From Theobroma cacao (lineage: Eukaryota; Streptophyta; Magnoliopsida; Malvales; Malvaceae): a stretch of 64,000 nt of DNA. The notes below the pieces were generated by a model. That model saw only the letters and a program-made list of their open reading frames with translations. It searched no databases and was not told where the DNA came from. Numbering within the stretch: the first letter of the stretch is position 1; every line of letters begins with the position of its first letter. This document shows positions 11,551-22,320 of the stretch, piece by piece. The stretch lies in assembly GCF_000208745.1 (NCBI RefSeq), contig NC_030859.1, forward strand, positions 1,155,670-1,219,669. The letters run 5' to 3'. The position numbers and the translations under genes were made by a program.

Positions 11551-12655
11551 TTAATATTGTTTTTGTAATCAAATCATGAATAAAAGATCAAGTATATTTT
11601 TGTATTCTAAATATCTGTGATACAAAATTCAGGATTTAAAATCATTAGGATAAGTTTAACATAATTAAAGAAACATGAGAGATAAAAGACCTTAAAAAAA
11701 GAAAGCTAGAAAGTGAGAGAAGCATAAAAAATGTTGGCTCTGAATAATGCTTAGATTTGGTGGGGTCCCAGGGTCACTAAATCTTTGATAATTGATAGCT
11801 TTGACCGTATGATTATTTAAAAATTAATTTCAGGTTTCCCACATGGAAAAGTATACATCAAAGACTCCACTAGCAATGAGCAATCGGCGGCCAATCAAAA
11901 TCACATGCAAGACAAAATTTGGGCACCATGTTTATGTTTCTTTTTTATACACATGAATAATGATATAATGGTTGAAAATAATCGATTTTTCCATAGAAAA
12001 TAATCGAATCGATCGAATTATTCTCTAAAAATTGACTAAACCGAAATCGGAAAAAGTTTTTTTAGATATCAAGTACTAAATAATTTATCTTTAACTAAAG
12101 ATTCAAAGTACTATGTAAGTTTTTTTGAAGAAATAATAAACAAAAGATATAGTACCTTTTAATGGCTAATTATGTTTCCCTGGTATGCTTTCCTAGGTCC
12201 ATGTCCTCTCTTTTTGTACCACCAATTGGCCCCTCGTTGCTTGTTTATCATGTGTTTATCTTCCTTCTTGTATTTTACCAACCGTCTCCTTCATTGTTCT
12301 TTTCCGTGCGTTTATTTGAAATTTTGACTATGGTTTCATGACAAAAGCTCGGTCGAAAGAGAAAGGAACAGAAAAAGACCATGGTGTTACCGTATATAAA
12401 ATACCCACGATGGCAAAAACAAAAAGTTGCACGTAACGGCAATAATTTCTTTTTCAAAAGGTTTAAGAAATCATCAAATTGACGTAAAAAGAGTTATAAA
12501 AAACATGATAAACTCGCGTTAGATATATACATTTGTATCCAATATTAGATTCTGAACTCATAAAAGATAATAAAAAAGTTTACGATTCAATAATTATATA
12601 CATGTCTCGATGTGAGATTGAAACATAAACTATCTTGTACTCTTTTTTACCTCAA
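11551..12655. other. Intergenic DNA, no gene seen
   Basis: AT-rich and non-coding. At 11960-12060 there is a short stretch rich in AATCGAA-type words, similar to the interior of the transposon remnant that begins at 12664, perhaps an older fragment. The 60-codon frame at 12275-12457 has no recognisable content. Confidence 0.5.
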
Positions 12656-12663
12656 TCATATAT

Positions 12664-13169
12664 AAAAGTGTGCAAATATAAACCATATCAAATCGAAATG
12701 AATTTGATTTTTTAGGTTCGATTAGTTCGATTTTTCTAATAATTCGATTATTAGAGTTAATTCGATCGGTTTCAAGTTAGAAATTTTTTTAACTGAACTT
12801 GAATAAGAGTGTAACGGGATTTTTACATGAAAAATAAATTATAAACTATTTATTGTTGTTTTTATTCATATTTTTTAATTATTTGTTGTGTGTGTGAATA
12901 TCCATCTTATTTATTCTAATTGTATATCATCATTGTTAATATTTTTGTAGTATTGATTATAAAAAAATGCAAAATAAATAAATATATACAAACAAAAAAA
13001 AAATTGTCAAGTTTGGTTTTCAAAAACAAAACCGAACTAACCGAATTCATTCGATTTCAGTTAATTCAGTTATTTATGAAATTTGATTCGGTTTTGGTTA
13101 TTTTTAAATATAAATTCAGTTATTAAATATCCAAAACTAAACTAATCGAAATAACCGTTTGCTCTACCC
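12664..13169. mobile_element. hAT-like non-autonomous element (MITE), about 506 bp
   Basis: The ends are related inverted sequences: left AAAAGTGTGCAAA, right (reverse complement) GGGTAGAGCAAACGG. The flanks carry a 7-of-8 target-site duplication (TCATATAT at 12656-12663, TCATATCT at 13170-13177). The interior is full of GGTTCGATTAG / CGAACTAACCGAATTC words in both orientations, typical of non-coding plant hAT derivatives. It encodes no transposase. The ends are diverged, so exact boundaries may be off by a base or two. Confidence 0.55.
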
Positions 13170-13177
13170 TCATATCT

Positions 13178-14709
13178 ACAGCAAGATAACAAAGGCAACA
13201 AAAATATGAAAACATCTAATAATTCAAAGAATTTATAACCAAATATAAACTATAGTCTATAACCTTACCTCTGAATAGGTAATGTCCAGAACATTTCCAA
13301 TACACATGAGGCAATGCATAGATGAAAGGGGATGCTACTACATAAATGTATAAACTGAGATCTACCTTCAATACCTAAATGTGTATATGCTTATATCATC
13401 CGATGAATGAAAATGGAAATTGATCACGACTCTTCCTAAACTTTCATTCAATCAGTGGTTCGTATAAACCCCCAACTCCATCTTTGGAAATTTCTTCGAG
13501 AAAAGAAAATTCAAACTCGAGTCAGCCAGACCATATCTTTTTTTTTAAAATGTTAGTCCTTTTAAGGCTATTTATGAAGCTGCAATGTCACACCTAACCC
13601 TACCCAAACTCCTTTTGATTGATCTATACAACCATGTTAGTTAGTTATGAGCAACATTCACTGCCACTTTCACATGGCTGGCCATTTTTATTTAGTCTTT
13701 GACCTGAAAGACCAAATTGTCTGTTACCCGGATGAAGCAGAACTTTGGTCCAAGACCAAGTGGGCAGGTTTCCAAACTTTTCTTTAATATAAAATTCCTG
13801 CCACTAAAATTCTATCTAGCACAGTTATGCTGCTATCTATCCTGAGTTAAATCACAAGAGATCCCTAGTCATCAATAAAATACATTAAAAGTTCCTTTTA
13901 TAGATTCATTATTTACAATTCAATGAAAGTTATTATAACTTAGAGTTAAGTTTTATCATATAAGGGTATTTTTGTTTTTAAACAAAAAAGCTTTTTATCA
14001 TATAACTTTGGCATATCATCACTGTTTTTACTATCAGGTTAATATGGGAAAACTAAAGCATACCTCTATGGATTCATCTTTATGATAGTGAAGTAGTACA
14101 TGACAAGTCAAATTAAGTAAATTCCCTAACAGTCCATGTACTGTTTTGCCGACCCTTAACCTAAAAAAATTGGACAGAGAGGAAAGCAAACCAAAGAACC
14201 ATAAATGTACAGCAGAGGTGGTTGGGATCGGGCTGGTGAGGAAGATTCCAATTCCTATGTCAGAAAACAAATTGAAATATACAATTATAGTTATAGATAG
14301 ATTAAACTTAATGGCAGAAGTTTATATAACAATACTCCCCCCCCTGCCTCCCCAACATGCTTCTTCCAAAACCCTGTAAATCAATGAAAAAGAAAACAAA
14401 GAACTTTCTTTTTTTAGAGGGGAAAGGTTCTGCAATAACCAGAGAGCTGTTTACTTACCACTGGTTCAGCTATTAATTTCAGTTGACAGTTGTTTCAACC
14501 AGCTAGCACATGTTGCATACTGATCATTACACTTCCAAACATAACTAGCCATCACTCTCAAAATTATTCTTTCTATATCACTATTATGTAATAACAGCCA
14601 CTTTACAAGCCGATTTGCATATCATGGCCATTTCCTCCGACAAATCTTCCTAAAAATGGAATCCAAGTTTGACTCTACGTAGGTTTGATTATTGTATAAA
14701 CTATTATCA
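13178..14709. other. Intergenic DNA between transposon remnant and EGY2 3' end
   Basis: No convincing gene. Overlapping frames of under 80 codons at 14034-14379 on both strands match nothing recognisable. A C-rich run lies at 14336-14344. Confidence 0.5.
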
Positions 14710-17700
14710 CTAAAAGTTTGTAATGGACTCATCTGTGAAAGGGAATGGATACGGTAAGCATACAACCAATCCCAAGATCAAAACTAAAACTCCAAGGGCA
14801 ACATACTTGCCATCAGGATCAGTAATTTCCTCAGAGAGTGGAGAAATTGGCCCCCTCTGCAAGAAAAATATGAGAACTACCCAGTAAAATGCAACATCAT
14901 TGAACAATGATGAGATTCCTAGCAGCGCAATGGAGACTGCTGTGAAGCGAGATGAAGCCTGTCCAATTAGAAACTTGGTCAATTTTAACTCATGTTATTC
15001 CACAATAAATCAATATGTATAAAGATAAAAAACAGAATTTACAGGTGATATATTCTGCAAGAAGAGTTTTAGGTGAAGGGCGTAAAGCCTGTTTGGCATG
15101 AGAATTGTGCAACTCTAATGGTTTATTTGGTTTTACTCGAAATGGGAATACCTTTCTTCCCCATATTGCTAAGGAGATTCGCCCCCCATCTAGTTCCCCC
15201 GCAGGGATGCTGTTGATGGCATTAATGAGAAGTCCAGCCCATGCCCAAATTACAAGTGGGTTAAGTGATATAGGAGTGCCTTCCTTCAATGCATCACCTA
15301 GAAGAAGCTTTGCTGCAAAAGGTGAAAAAGCCCACAATCAGAATACGTCTTTTTGACCTGAATAAGCTAAAGCATTTGTCCAATGTTAACTTGATTGCTG
15401 AAAAATATAATGCATGAGCCGGGTAAGAACATGAATGCAAGTGCTGCACAACTTAGCAAACTAACAGAATATGAGACAGGCACTTTAGCAAAGCGTCAGA
15501 AGACCCATCACAATTCAAACATGTATGTAAGAGACGCAAAGTATCTCTGATAGCACAAGTGCTTACCTACACCCCCCGCAAGAAATGATTCATGAAACAC
15601 AGAAGCATCAACAACTACTCCAATACCATCGCTGGGTGGCAAGATGAAACCTAGAAGGAATAGAACAAAACCCAAGGAAAAGCCAGCTAGAGGTCCAGCT
15701 GCTGCAACCTTCAGAAGGTCTTCACGTTTGGGTACAATACTTTTTATCCTTGTTATGGCACCAAAAGAGCCTATCTGCCATCAAAGCAGTCCATTAGACT
15801 TGCCGCACGCATGTTTACAGAACATCAAATAGATCACAAAATGTAAGGGCAAATGGTTGCAATTTATATAAGGATCCCAGAGTCATGAGAAGCCCAGTGA
15901 TATTGGTAACAAGGCTGTTTGTCATACAAATTGCTTCGGTGTGACTACTCATGTGCTTCAAGTAAAGAAAGCACAGAAGTTAATAGGGATCTACATAGAA
16001 ATGAAAAATTGGAAATCTGACATGGAGTGTGTTCCCGTGAATGCATTACATGTTACTATAAAGAGAGAGGCAAAGTGATGCTCTTATTTATGATTTCCAC
16101 AGTAGAATGCAACAAAGATTTCTTTCTAGAGACAAGGTACCAAATAATAGGAACTCATAAGGAAAAGGAAAACATAAGTGGGATTGTTTTTAACTAAAAG
16201 ATTTTGTGCAGAGAACCATATATATCACCTGCCAACTGGGGACAAAGAACGGAACACCAAGCTTAACTCCAGTGCTCTTTGCTACTAAGATGTGGCCAAA
16301 TTCATGTAACCCCAGAAGAAGTGCAGTAACAAAGGCTCCAGGTAGACCATCCAATAACAAGTTGAGATTATCAAATGTTGATCTGGAGCGTTAAAATACC
16401 ATTGGCAGTAATTACAATAAGACAAACTGAACTGATATGATGGAAATTCTCATAATTCAAAGAACAAGGAAGCACGGTAAAATATCAGAAAACATATTGT
16501 TAGTATGCAACATAGATGATAAAAATTATCCCCACTTATTCTAATAACATGATGATGATAGAAAGGAATCCTCCTTGCGAGAGGGAGAGAGAGAGAAGAC
16601 TGAAGAATCTGTGGTCAAGAAACAGGAGCATTTTGGTCTTTGTTATGCTTTGATTATGATCACAAGAACAAGCCACAGTTAATATTTTTAGGAAGTCGGA
16701 ATGATAAGTGATAGAAGAAGTCGTACAATAAGTTGGACTGCAGTGAAGGGACATTTCGAAGAAGTAAGGTAAACACTGTAACCAGACCAAAAGCCCCAGC
16801 TGCAAACCACTCAGGGACCGCTGAAAAAGAAATACTTTAGTTCAATGACAGGTATTCGGTTCATGACAACAGTGAACTTTGATAAAATAATAGCATAGTC
16901 AACTACCAGTTGTCTCTGGTTGCAAAGTTGTTTTTGGAACAACAACTGCCACTGGTTTGTCATCTTCTGGATTGATAAGAAGGAAAAGCTTATACTGATC
17001 ACCAAATTTGTTCTGTATATTGATTTAGAAAAAATTGAATAAAGAATCAGTCATTAAGCTCCACAATAGTACAATGGAAGAAACAGAGTATACATGCCTG
17101 CATCCTAGTAGATATTTTTTCGTAACTTCTAGCAGCCTGTCCTCGCAGATTTCCTTTGAACAACACTCCACCCTAACAAAATTATGCCGGTAAACAAGAA
17201 CATAAATTTAAAACCCCCAGTTAGGAAAAAAGAGCACAATAAAACTGAATGTTCTCTTTTATCTTATTCCCAAGAACAATAAAATACTTATCCAGAGGAG
17301 ACAATCCATTCTTTAACTATTATCAATCTCCATGAAAATATTATAAACTTCAATTGCTGAAGGTTCCAATAAGGCAATCTAATTTGATTTCAGCCCCTCC
17401 AAATACAAGTTTGAAAGAAAAAGGAAGGGTTAAGAAAGCCTAGAGCTATTAAGATAGCTAACTCACCTCATATGGCTCCTGGCTAGTCACAAAGAAAGTA
17501 TCAAATGCAAATACTTGATCCTTAAGAATGTCAATTGTTTCCTTTGGTATCCTCATTGTTTCATCCAGTTGCTGCGGCTGTTGAGGAAACATAGGAAGAT
17601 GAAAAAGAGGAAACAGCGAAAGAAGATCTCTCTTGTAAATTCCAGTACAGGAAGTAATACAGCATCATGATCACCTTCACACCTGGCAGAGGTGATCCAC

Positions 17701-19038
17701 TAGTAACTTCAACATCGCCATCCTCCTGTAATAAGGTTCAAGCAAGCTAATACCTAAGTCATTCCTCTTCAAATTAAAGCCAAAAAGCAAACCAAAATGA
17801 AAAAGCATGAGCCAAAGCTTAGAACATTCAACCTCTTCTGTTGTGAATTGACATTTTGTAGATTTGGAGGAAGAACTATGTAAAGTCCATTGATTATAAA
17901 GTATAAAGATGGCAGTTCAATGTAGGACTGATGCACTATAATAATTCACTTTGTAGGTATTAAATACCATGAAAAAGATAGAAGCTTATATATTACATGC
18001 AAGGGCCAATATTTTCATGTAGTGTAACATAATGCCATTGCTAGGTGTTGCCATAGTTAAATAACTCTCTAGCTTTCAATGGGACAAAAGCATATTCTGT
18101 CAAGATAGAGAAAGGAAATTATAAAAAACACACTCTAGTTAAGAATTTAAGGCAATGGATGTGAAACCTATCGAAAAGATCAGTTGCAAGATCTTCCTTT
18201 GAGAAGCAAGTAATCAAGGGGCAGGCCTATTGCCCTATTCTGTCACCATACAAGCATTATTACACAACAGAAATTAAAATACCTGGACACCACCTTGAGC
18301 TATAGTTTCTGCACCATTATTTTTTATTTGCTCTACATTCACGGGCTGAGGATCAATCTGGGAATCATTTCGCTCTGCAGAACCAGTAGTATCTGGATTT
18401 TCTCCACCTTCATTCTCTTCTTTCTCCTACAAAACATCCAACATGTTACATCAAGAACGCTTTCTTTCCCTCCGAAAACATAAATCATCACATGTTGAGG
18501 ATGTGTTCATAATTCATTCATACAAAGACCTATGCTTTAATGCGCCGTTCATAACTTCTTGGACAGATTCATCAGTGAAAATGCAATAATTCACTTAATT
18601 CATCATAAACATTGAAATACTCTGTATTTTTTCTTTTTAAGCAAAAATAATTACAATTCCATAATAAAACAGCAAAAAAATAAAAAAAATTAAGGAAAAA
18701 AAAGAGTAAATTTAGTGATGAAGTAATCACCTTCTCATTGTTACTATCTGATTCAGTTTCTGTCTCTGTTACTCTACAAACAATCTCTCTTCGCCTGCAA
18801 AATCTATAAAAGGAAATTAATTCATTTTCATTCCTCTCCAGAATCTAAAGAACAAAAACAAAAAGAAAGAAAACAAAAGTTACCTTGAGAGCTGAGAAAA
18901 CTTCAAGTTCCTTAAACGACACCGTTTGGACTTAGCAAGACTTGGAGAAGCTAACAATGGCTGAAACCGAAGATCACAGCAAGAGCTACACTGCGATAAC
19001 ACACCAAAGTTCCCGCGAAAACTTACTGCGAAATTCAT
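14710..19038 (-). CDS. EGY2: EGY2, chloroplast site-2-type zinc metalloprotease
   Basis: Intramembrane M50-family protease of plastid membranes (ethylene-dependent gravitropism-deficient and yellow-green-like 2), required for normal chloroplast and hypocotyl development. Exons: 19038-18884, 18794-18731, 18426-18283, 17725-17675, 17577-17467, 17172-17098, 17012-16907, 16820-16727, 16382-16229, 15774-15567, 15312-15152, 14958-14710; 523 aa. The N-terminus (MNF..GVLSQCSSCC) matches the Arabidopsis EGY2 transit peptide. An acidic linker follows, then GNLR in GVLFKGNLRG. The zinc motif is HEFGH (293-297), with a distal NSIPAGELDGG (421-431) supplying the metal-binding Asp, and several hydrophobic segments in the C-terminal half. 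All introns are GT-AG except the one between 17098 and 17012, whose donor is GC. Confidence 0.95.
17013..17097 (-). other. GC-AG intron in EGY2
   Basis: The exon ends ATGCAG at 17098 and the intron starts GCATGT. The acceptor is ATATACAG before 17012. Using the next GT (5 nt downstream) would bring a stop into frame. The GC donor instead joins TRMQ to NKFGDQYK, matching the TRM.NNFGDQYK order known in EGY2. Confidence 0.75.
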
Positions 19039-20342
19039 TTCTTTTTCCTTTTTCTCTCTCTCTCTTTAATCGAAATCCGAAGCTCTCGAAAAAAGCTTTC
19101 TTAATTCAAACGAAGCTCCAATCCCATTGGAAGAAAATTCAAATTTTCTTTTGGTTTCCTCGGAAGTCTTATCCGTTTCGGTTCGTTGCTTTGAAGGAGA
19201 GAACCCGCGAGAACGATATTTTTTATGGGAGATCCGAATGTTGAAAGGCAAACCCAGTTGGGCCAATAAAAAATGGACACGTACACAGAGTGGCTAATCT
19301 TAGATATTTCAAGAATTAAAATATTTTCCATTATTGTTCTTTTTTTTTCTTGCATAATTATACAATTAAATATTCAATATATTGTCAAAGATTTTAAACA
19401 CGTCTTATTTCAATATTAAATTTAATTTTCTAATCCGTATTTTAGAAAAAAAAATTCGAAATTATAAATTATCTCGTGATTTTTGTACAAATTATCAATA
19501 AAAAATTTAAAATAAAAGGAGTAATTTTATCTCCTAATATTTATGATGTATGTAAATTATTATTGAGTCCTATCTATAATATATTTATAATGAACATAAT
19601 ATTCGATCTTATACAATATTTAATATAATCATTAAAAGATTTTAAACACGATCTTATCTCAATTAAATTTCATTATCTAATTCGTATTTTAAGTAAAAAA
19701 TTCAAAATTATAAAATTATTTCATAATTTTCTCACAAATCACGTACTAGGAAAAAGTTAAGATAAAAGGTACGATTTTGTTTTCTCGTGTTCTCAATATA
19801 TAGAAATTATTATTGTATTTAATGCACTATTTTCAAAAATTCAAAAAAAACAATACAATAATTACAAATTTCTTTCTTTAAATATGGTCTTAACAAACAT
19901 TTTTTGTTATTATTACTATACAGTTTAAATTTGAAATCATCCAACATCTAAACTAGGGATGGCAATGGGAATACCCTCGACTATTCGATCCTATATAGGG
20001 GTATTTTATATTTGGGTTTAAAACGGATTAGGGTAGCAAGTTTCATCTAAACTCGAGATTATCATTACACCCTTGCCATTTTGAGCCAGAAAAATTATTG
20101 CTTTGCTCTTCAAATTTTGAGAATCAGCAAGGAAAAAGAAGCGATCATCCAAGTATTTTTATGACATCAAAGCCAATGAACCGAAAAATGGAATTGGATT
20201 TCATCTGATTGTTGACAAGATTACATTCGATATACATCATGAATGAATATTCTTCCATTGGGAATTTCCATAAGCAGAGTTTTAAGCCAAATCCCAGTAA
20301 ATATATACCTATTTTGCTAGAGAATTTACAGCTGAAAAGAGT
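19039..20342. other. Intergenic DNA with a hAT-end-like scar
   Basis: The first 200 bp are the EGY2 5' region. The rest is AT-rich, with diverged repeats of a TTAAACACG..CTTATTTCAA / TTAAACACGATCTTATCTCAA motif (19391 and 19641), suggesting a roughly 250-bp duplication. TAGGGATGGCAATGGG at about 19955-19970 has the form of a plant hAT terminal repeat, but no matching partner end was found. Confidence 0.45.
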
Positions 20343-22320
20343 TCAGATATCCTCAGGTTTTACATTCCACCTTTGCTTTCTCTCTCTCTGTCCCCTGAGA
20401 CTTAAAAGCAAGTTTTCCATTTCTTCAGCTAATGGCCCTGGTGTTAGCTCCACAAGATCCTCCTCATCATCACTGCAGATCCAGCCATAGTAAGGCCTGC
20501 GTTGCCTAGTTGAATTGCTCTCTGGCATTGGTGGGGTATGAGTAAGAGATGGAGTAGAGTGGCTAGTGCTCCCAGGATGCTGAATAGGATCTCTCTCGGG
20601 GCCTCCGGCTTCGACTGATCGGAGACGTTTACCAACATGAAAACAAGGGTATTTACAGTGTGAAGAAAATGAAATTCATTGGTAAGTTCAGATGCAATTC
20701 TGCATATTGGAACAAGTTGCATGATTGTTTAATGTGTCAATCGTAACATGCCCTGTGTTCAAACATTGGCAAGTTGAATATAAAAAGGTAGAGAAGTGTT
20801 TTTTTCCCAAGTTTTTCATTCATTTATTAGGTCCGATATGAAATGCATCTCTATGTTTCTCAAATTTATAAGTTACAAACTGCTACTTGATTCAATCGAT
20901 TCAAAAAAAATTGACCAAAACCTGTAATTTTCAATGGGAAAAATGGGAAGACTGGTTACCAGATTCATTTGACAGGTTTGCAGTGCCCAAAGCCTCATTA
21001 GTCTCTGATGCAGGGTCCAAGCCATTGCTGATCTGCAATGCGGTGTTGGGAGGATTCACATCAGAGCATGCAAGTGCAAGAGTCCAACCACAAGTCTCTG
21101 ATGCAGGGTCCAAGTCATTGCCGATCTGCAATGCGGTGTTGGGACGGTTTACATCAGAGCATGCAAGTGCAAGAGTCCCGCCAGAAGTCTCTGATGCAGG
21201 GTCCAAGTCATTGCTGATCTGCAATGCGGTGTTGGGAGGGTTCACATCAGAGCATGCGAGTGCAAGAGTCCCACCAGAAGTCTCAGCAGCTGGTTCCTTG
21301 GAATGACTTGTTTCTCCTCCGTTGTCCTTCAAAACAGGATTGAAACAAATAAATGTTGAAAATAGTCAATGAAACTAACAATATGCTTGCTGGCAATGTT
21401 AGCATGTGTTCTGTAATCTGTATAACCAGTAGCCACCTCCCCTCCAAAAGGGAGGCCCCAAGCTCAAAACCTCCAAAATGATGGAAAAGGGTAAATCGCT
21501 GATCAGTTCAATGAAGCCATATGATCATAAGAAACTCCCAAAGAAGAAAACAATTAAGCAATCCAGAAAGCAGCACAAACAATTCATGAGTAACAGATAG
21601 GAAGGAGCATATCAGCCAAGAAAGATTGGAAGAAAAATCAGGTGATGGGGGAAGACAACAAACATGAGGACCAGACATCTAACTCCTCAAAACACCATGA
21701 ATCGTAAGAATTTCAGCTTTTCGCAAAAAGAGTTACAAAAGCAAGCTTTATAAGAAGCAGAAAACGAATAAAGCTTTTACCTTTTCAAGTATAGCTTCTA
21801 TCAGAACCTTGTAAGCAGCATCCTCAATGAAGGGCCACCCTTCTTCCCCATACACCTAAATCACAAACAAACGCACAAAAGTTCCCTTCTTTTTAGCTTG
21901 TTTCCTTAATCAGAAAACAGAAACTCAAAACTTCTAAAGCAATTTTTTTTTCTTTAAGATAAGGAAAGGAAACCCACGTTTAGGAGTTCCTTGATGGTTT
22001 TGACAACCAAGTTGTTAGGGAATCCAAATGGCTTCATTGCATCAGTGGCTGCAGCCATTCTTGTATTAGACCTCTGCAACAGAGAGAAAAAACAGAGCAA
22101 AATTAGAAAAAAAAAAAAAAAGGGGAAAACACTGAAAACAAGGACCTGAAAGATAAACAGTGAAATAATAAGAACAAAAAGAAGGAAGAGTGAAGAAACA
22201 ACCAAAAGGAAACAACTTTTCTTGAAACGTGAGTGAAGATGGTTTGATAGGAATCAAAAATGAGAGAAAAGAAAGGAAAATGGAAGAAACTACCTTTCTT
22301 GAACGTCCTCTTGGAGCCAT
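20343..22320 (-). CDS. WIYLD-domain protein without SET domain
   Basis: Exons 22320-22294, 22073-21978, 21855-21781, 21326-20960, 20614-20343; 278 aa. The basic start MAPRGRSRK leads into a WIYLD domain (about residues 10-65: MAAATDAMKPFGFPNNLV, IKELLNVYGEEGWPFIEDAA, YKVLIEAILE). This plant domain is found at the N-terminus of SUVR1/2/4 histone methyltransferases and binds ubiquitin in SUVR4. Here there is no SET domain. The middle holds three 31-residue repeats; the C-terminus has PYYGWICSDDEEDLVELTPG, seen in short WIYLD proteins. A nuclear, chromatin- or ubiquitin-related role is inference. The last acceptor (GATCAG at 20615) has a weak pyrimidine tract and is the least certain junction; earlier acceptors meet an in-frame stop. 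Confidence 0.8.
21001..21279 (-). repeat. Coding minisatellite, 3 x 93 bp
   Basis: Three 93-bp units start at 21001, 21094 and 21187; a truncated fourth begins at 21280. Each encodes 31 residues, approximately SETSGGTLALACSDVN then PPNTALQISNDLDPA, inside exon 4 of the WIYLD gene. Units are over 90% identical and length is a multiple of three, so copy-number change would keep the frame. Confidence 0.9.

Noticed and set aside
20887..21306. 139-codon plus-strand ORF with a repeated VSDAGSKSLLICNAVLGG motif
   Set aside because: It is the reverse complement of the minisatellite in WIYLD exon 4. The minus frame splices correctly to WIYLD-domain exons on both sides, so the plus ORF is a shadow.
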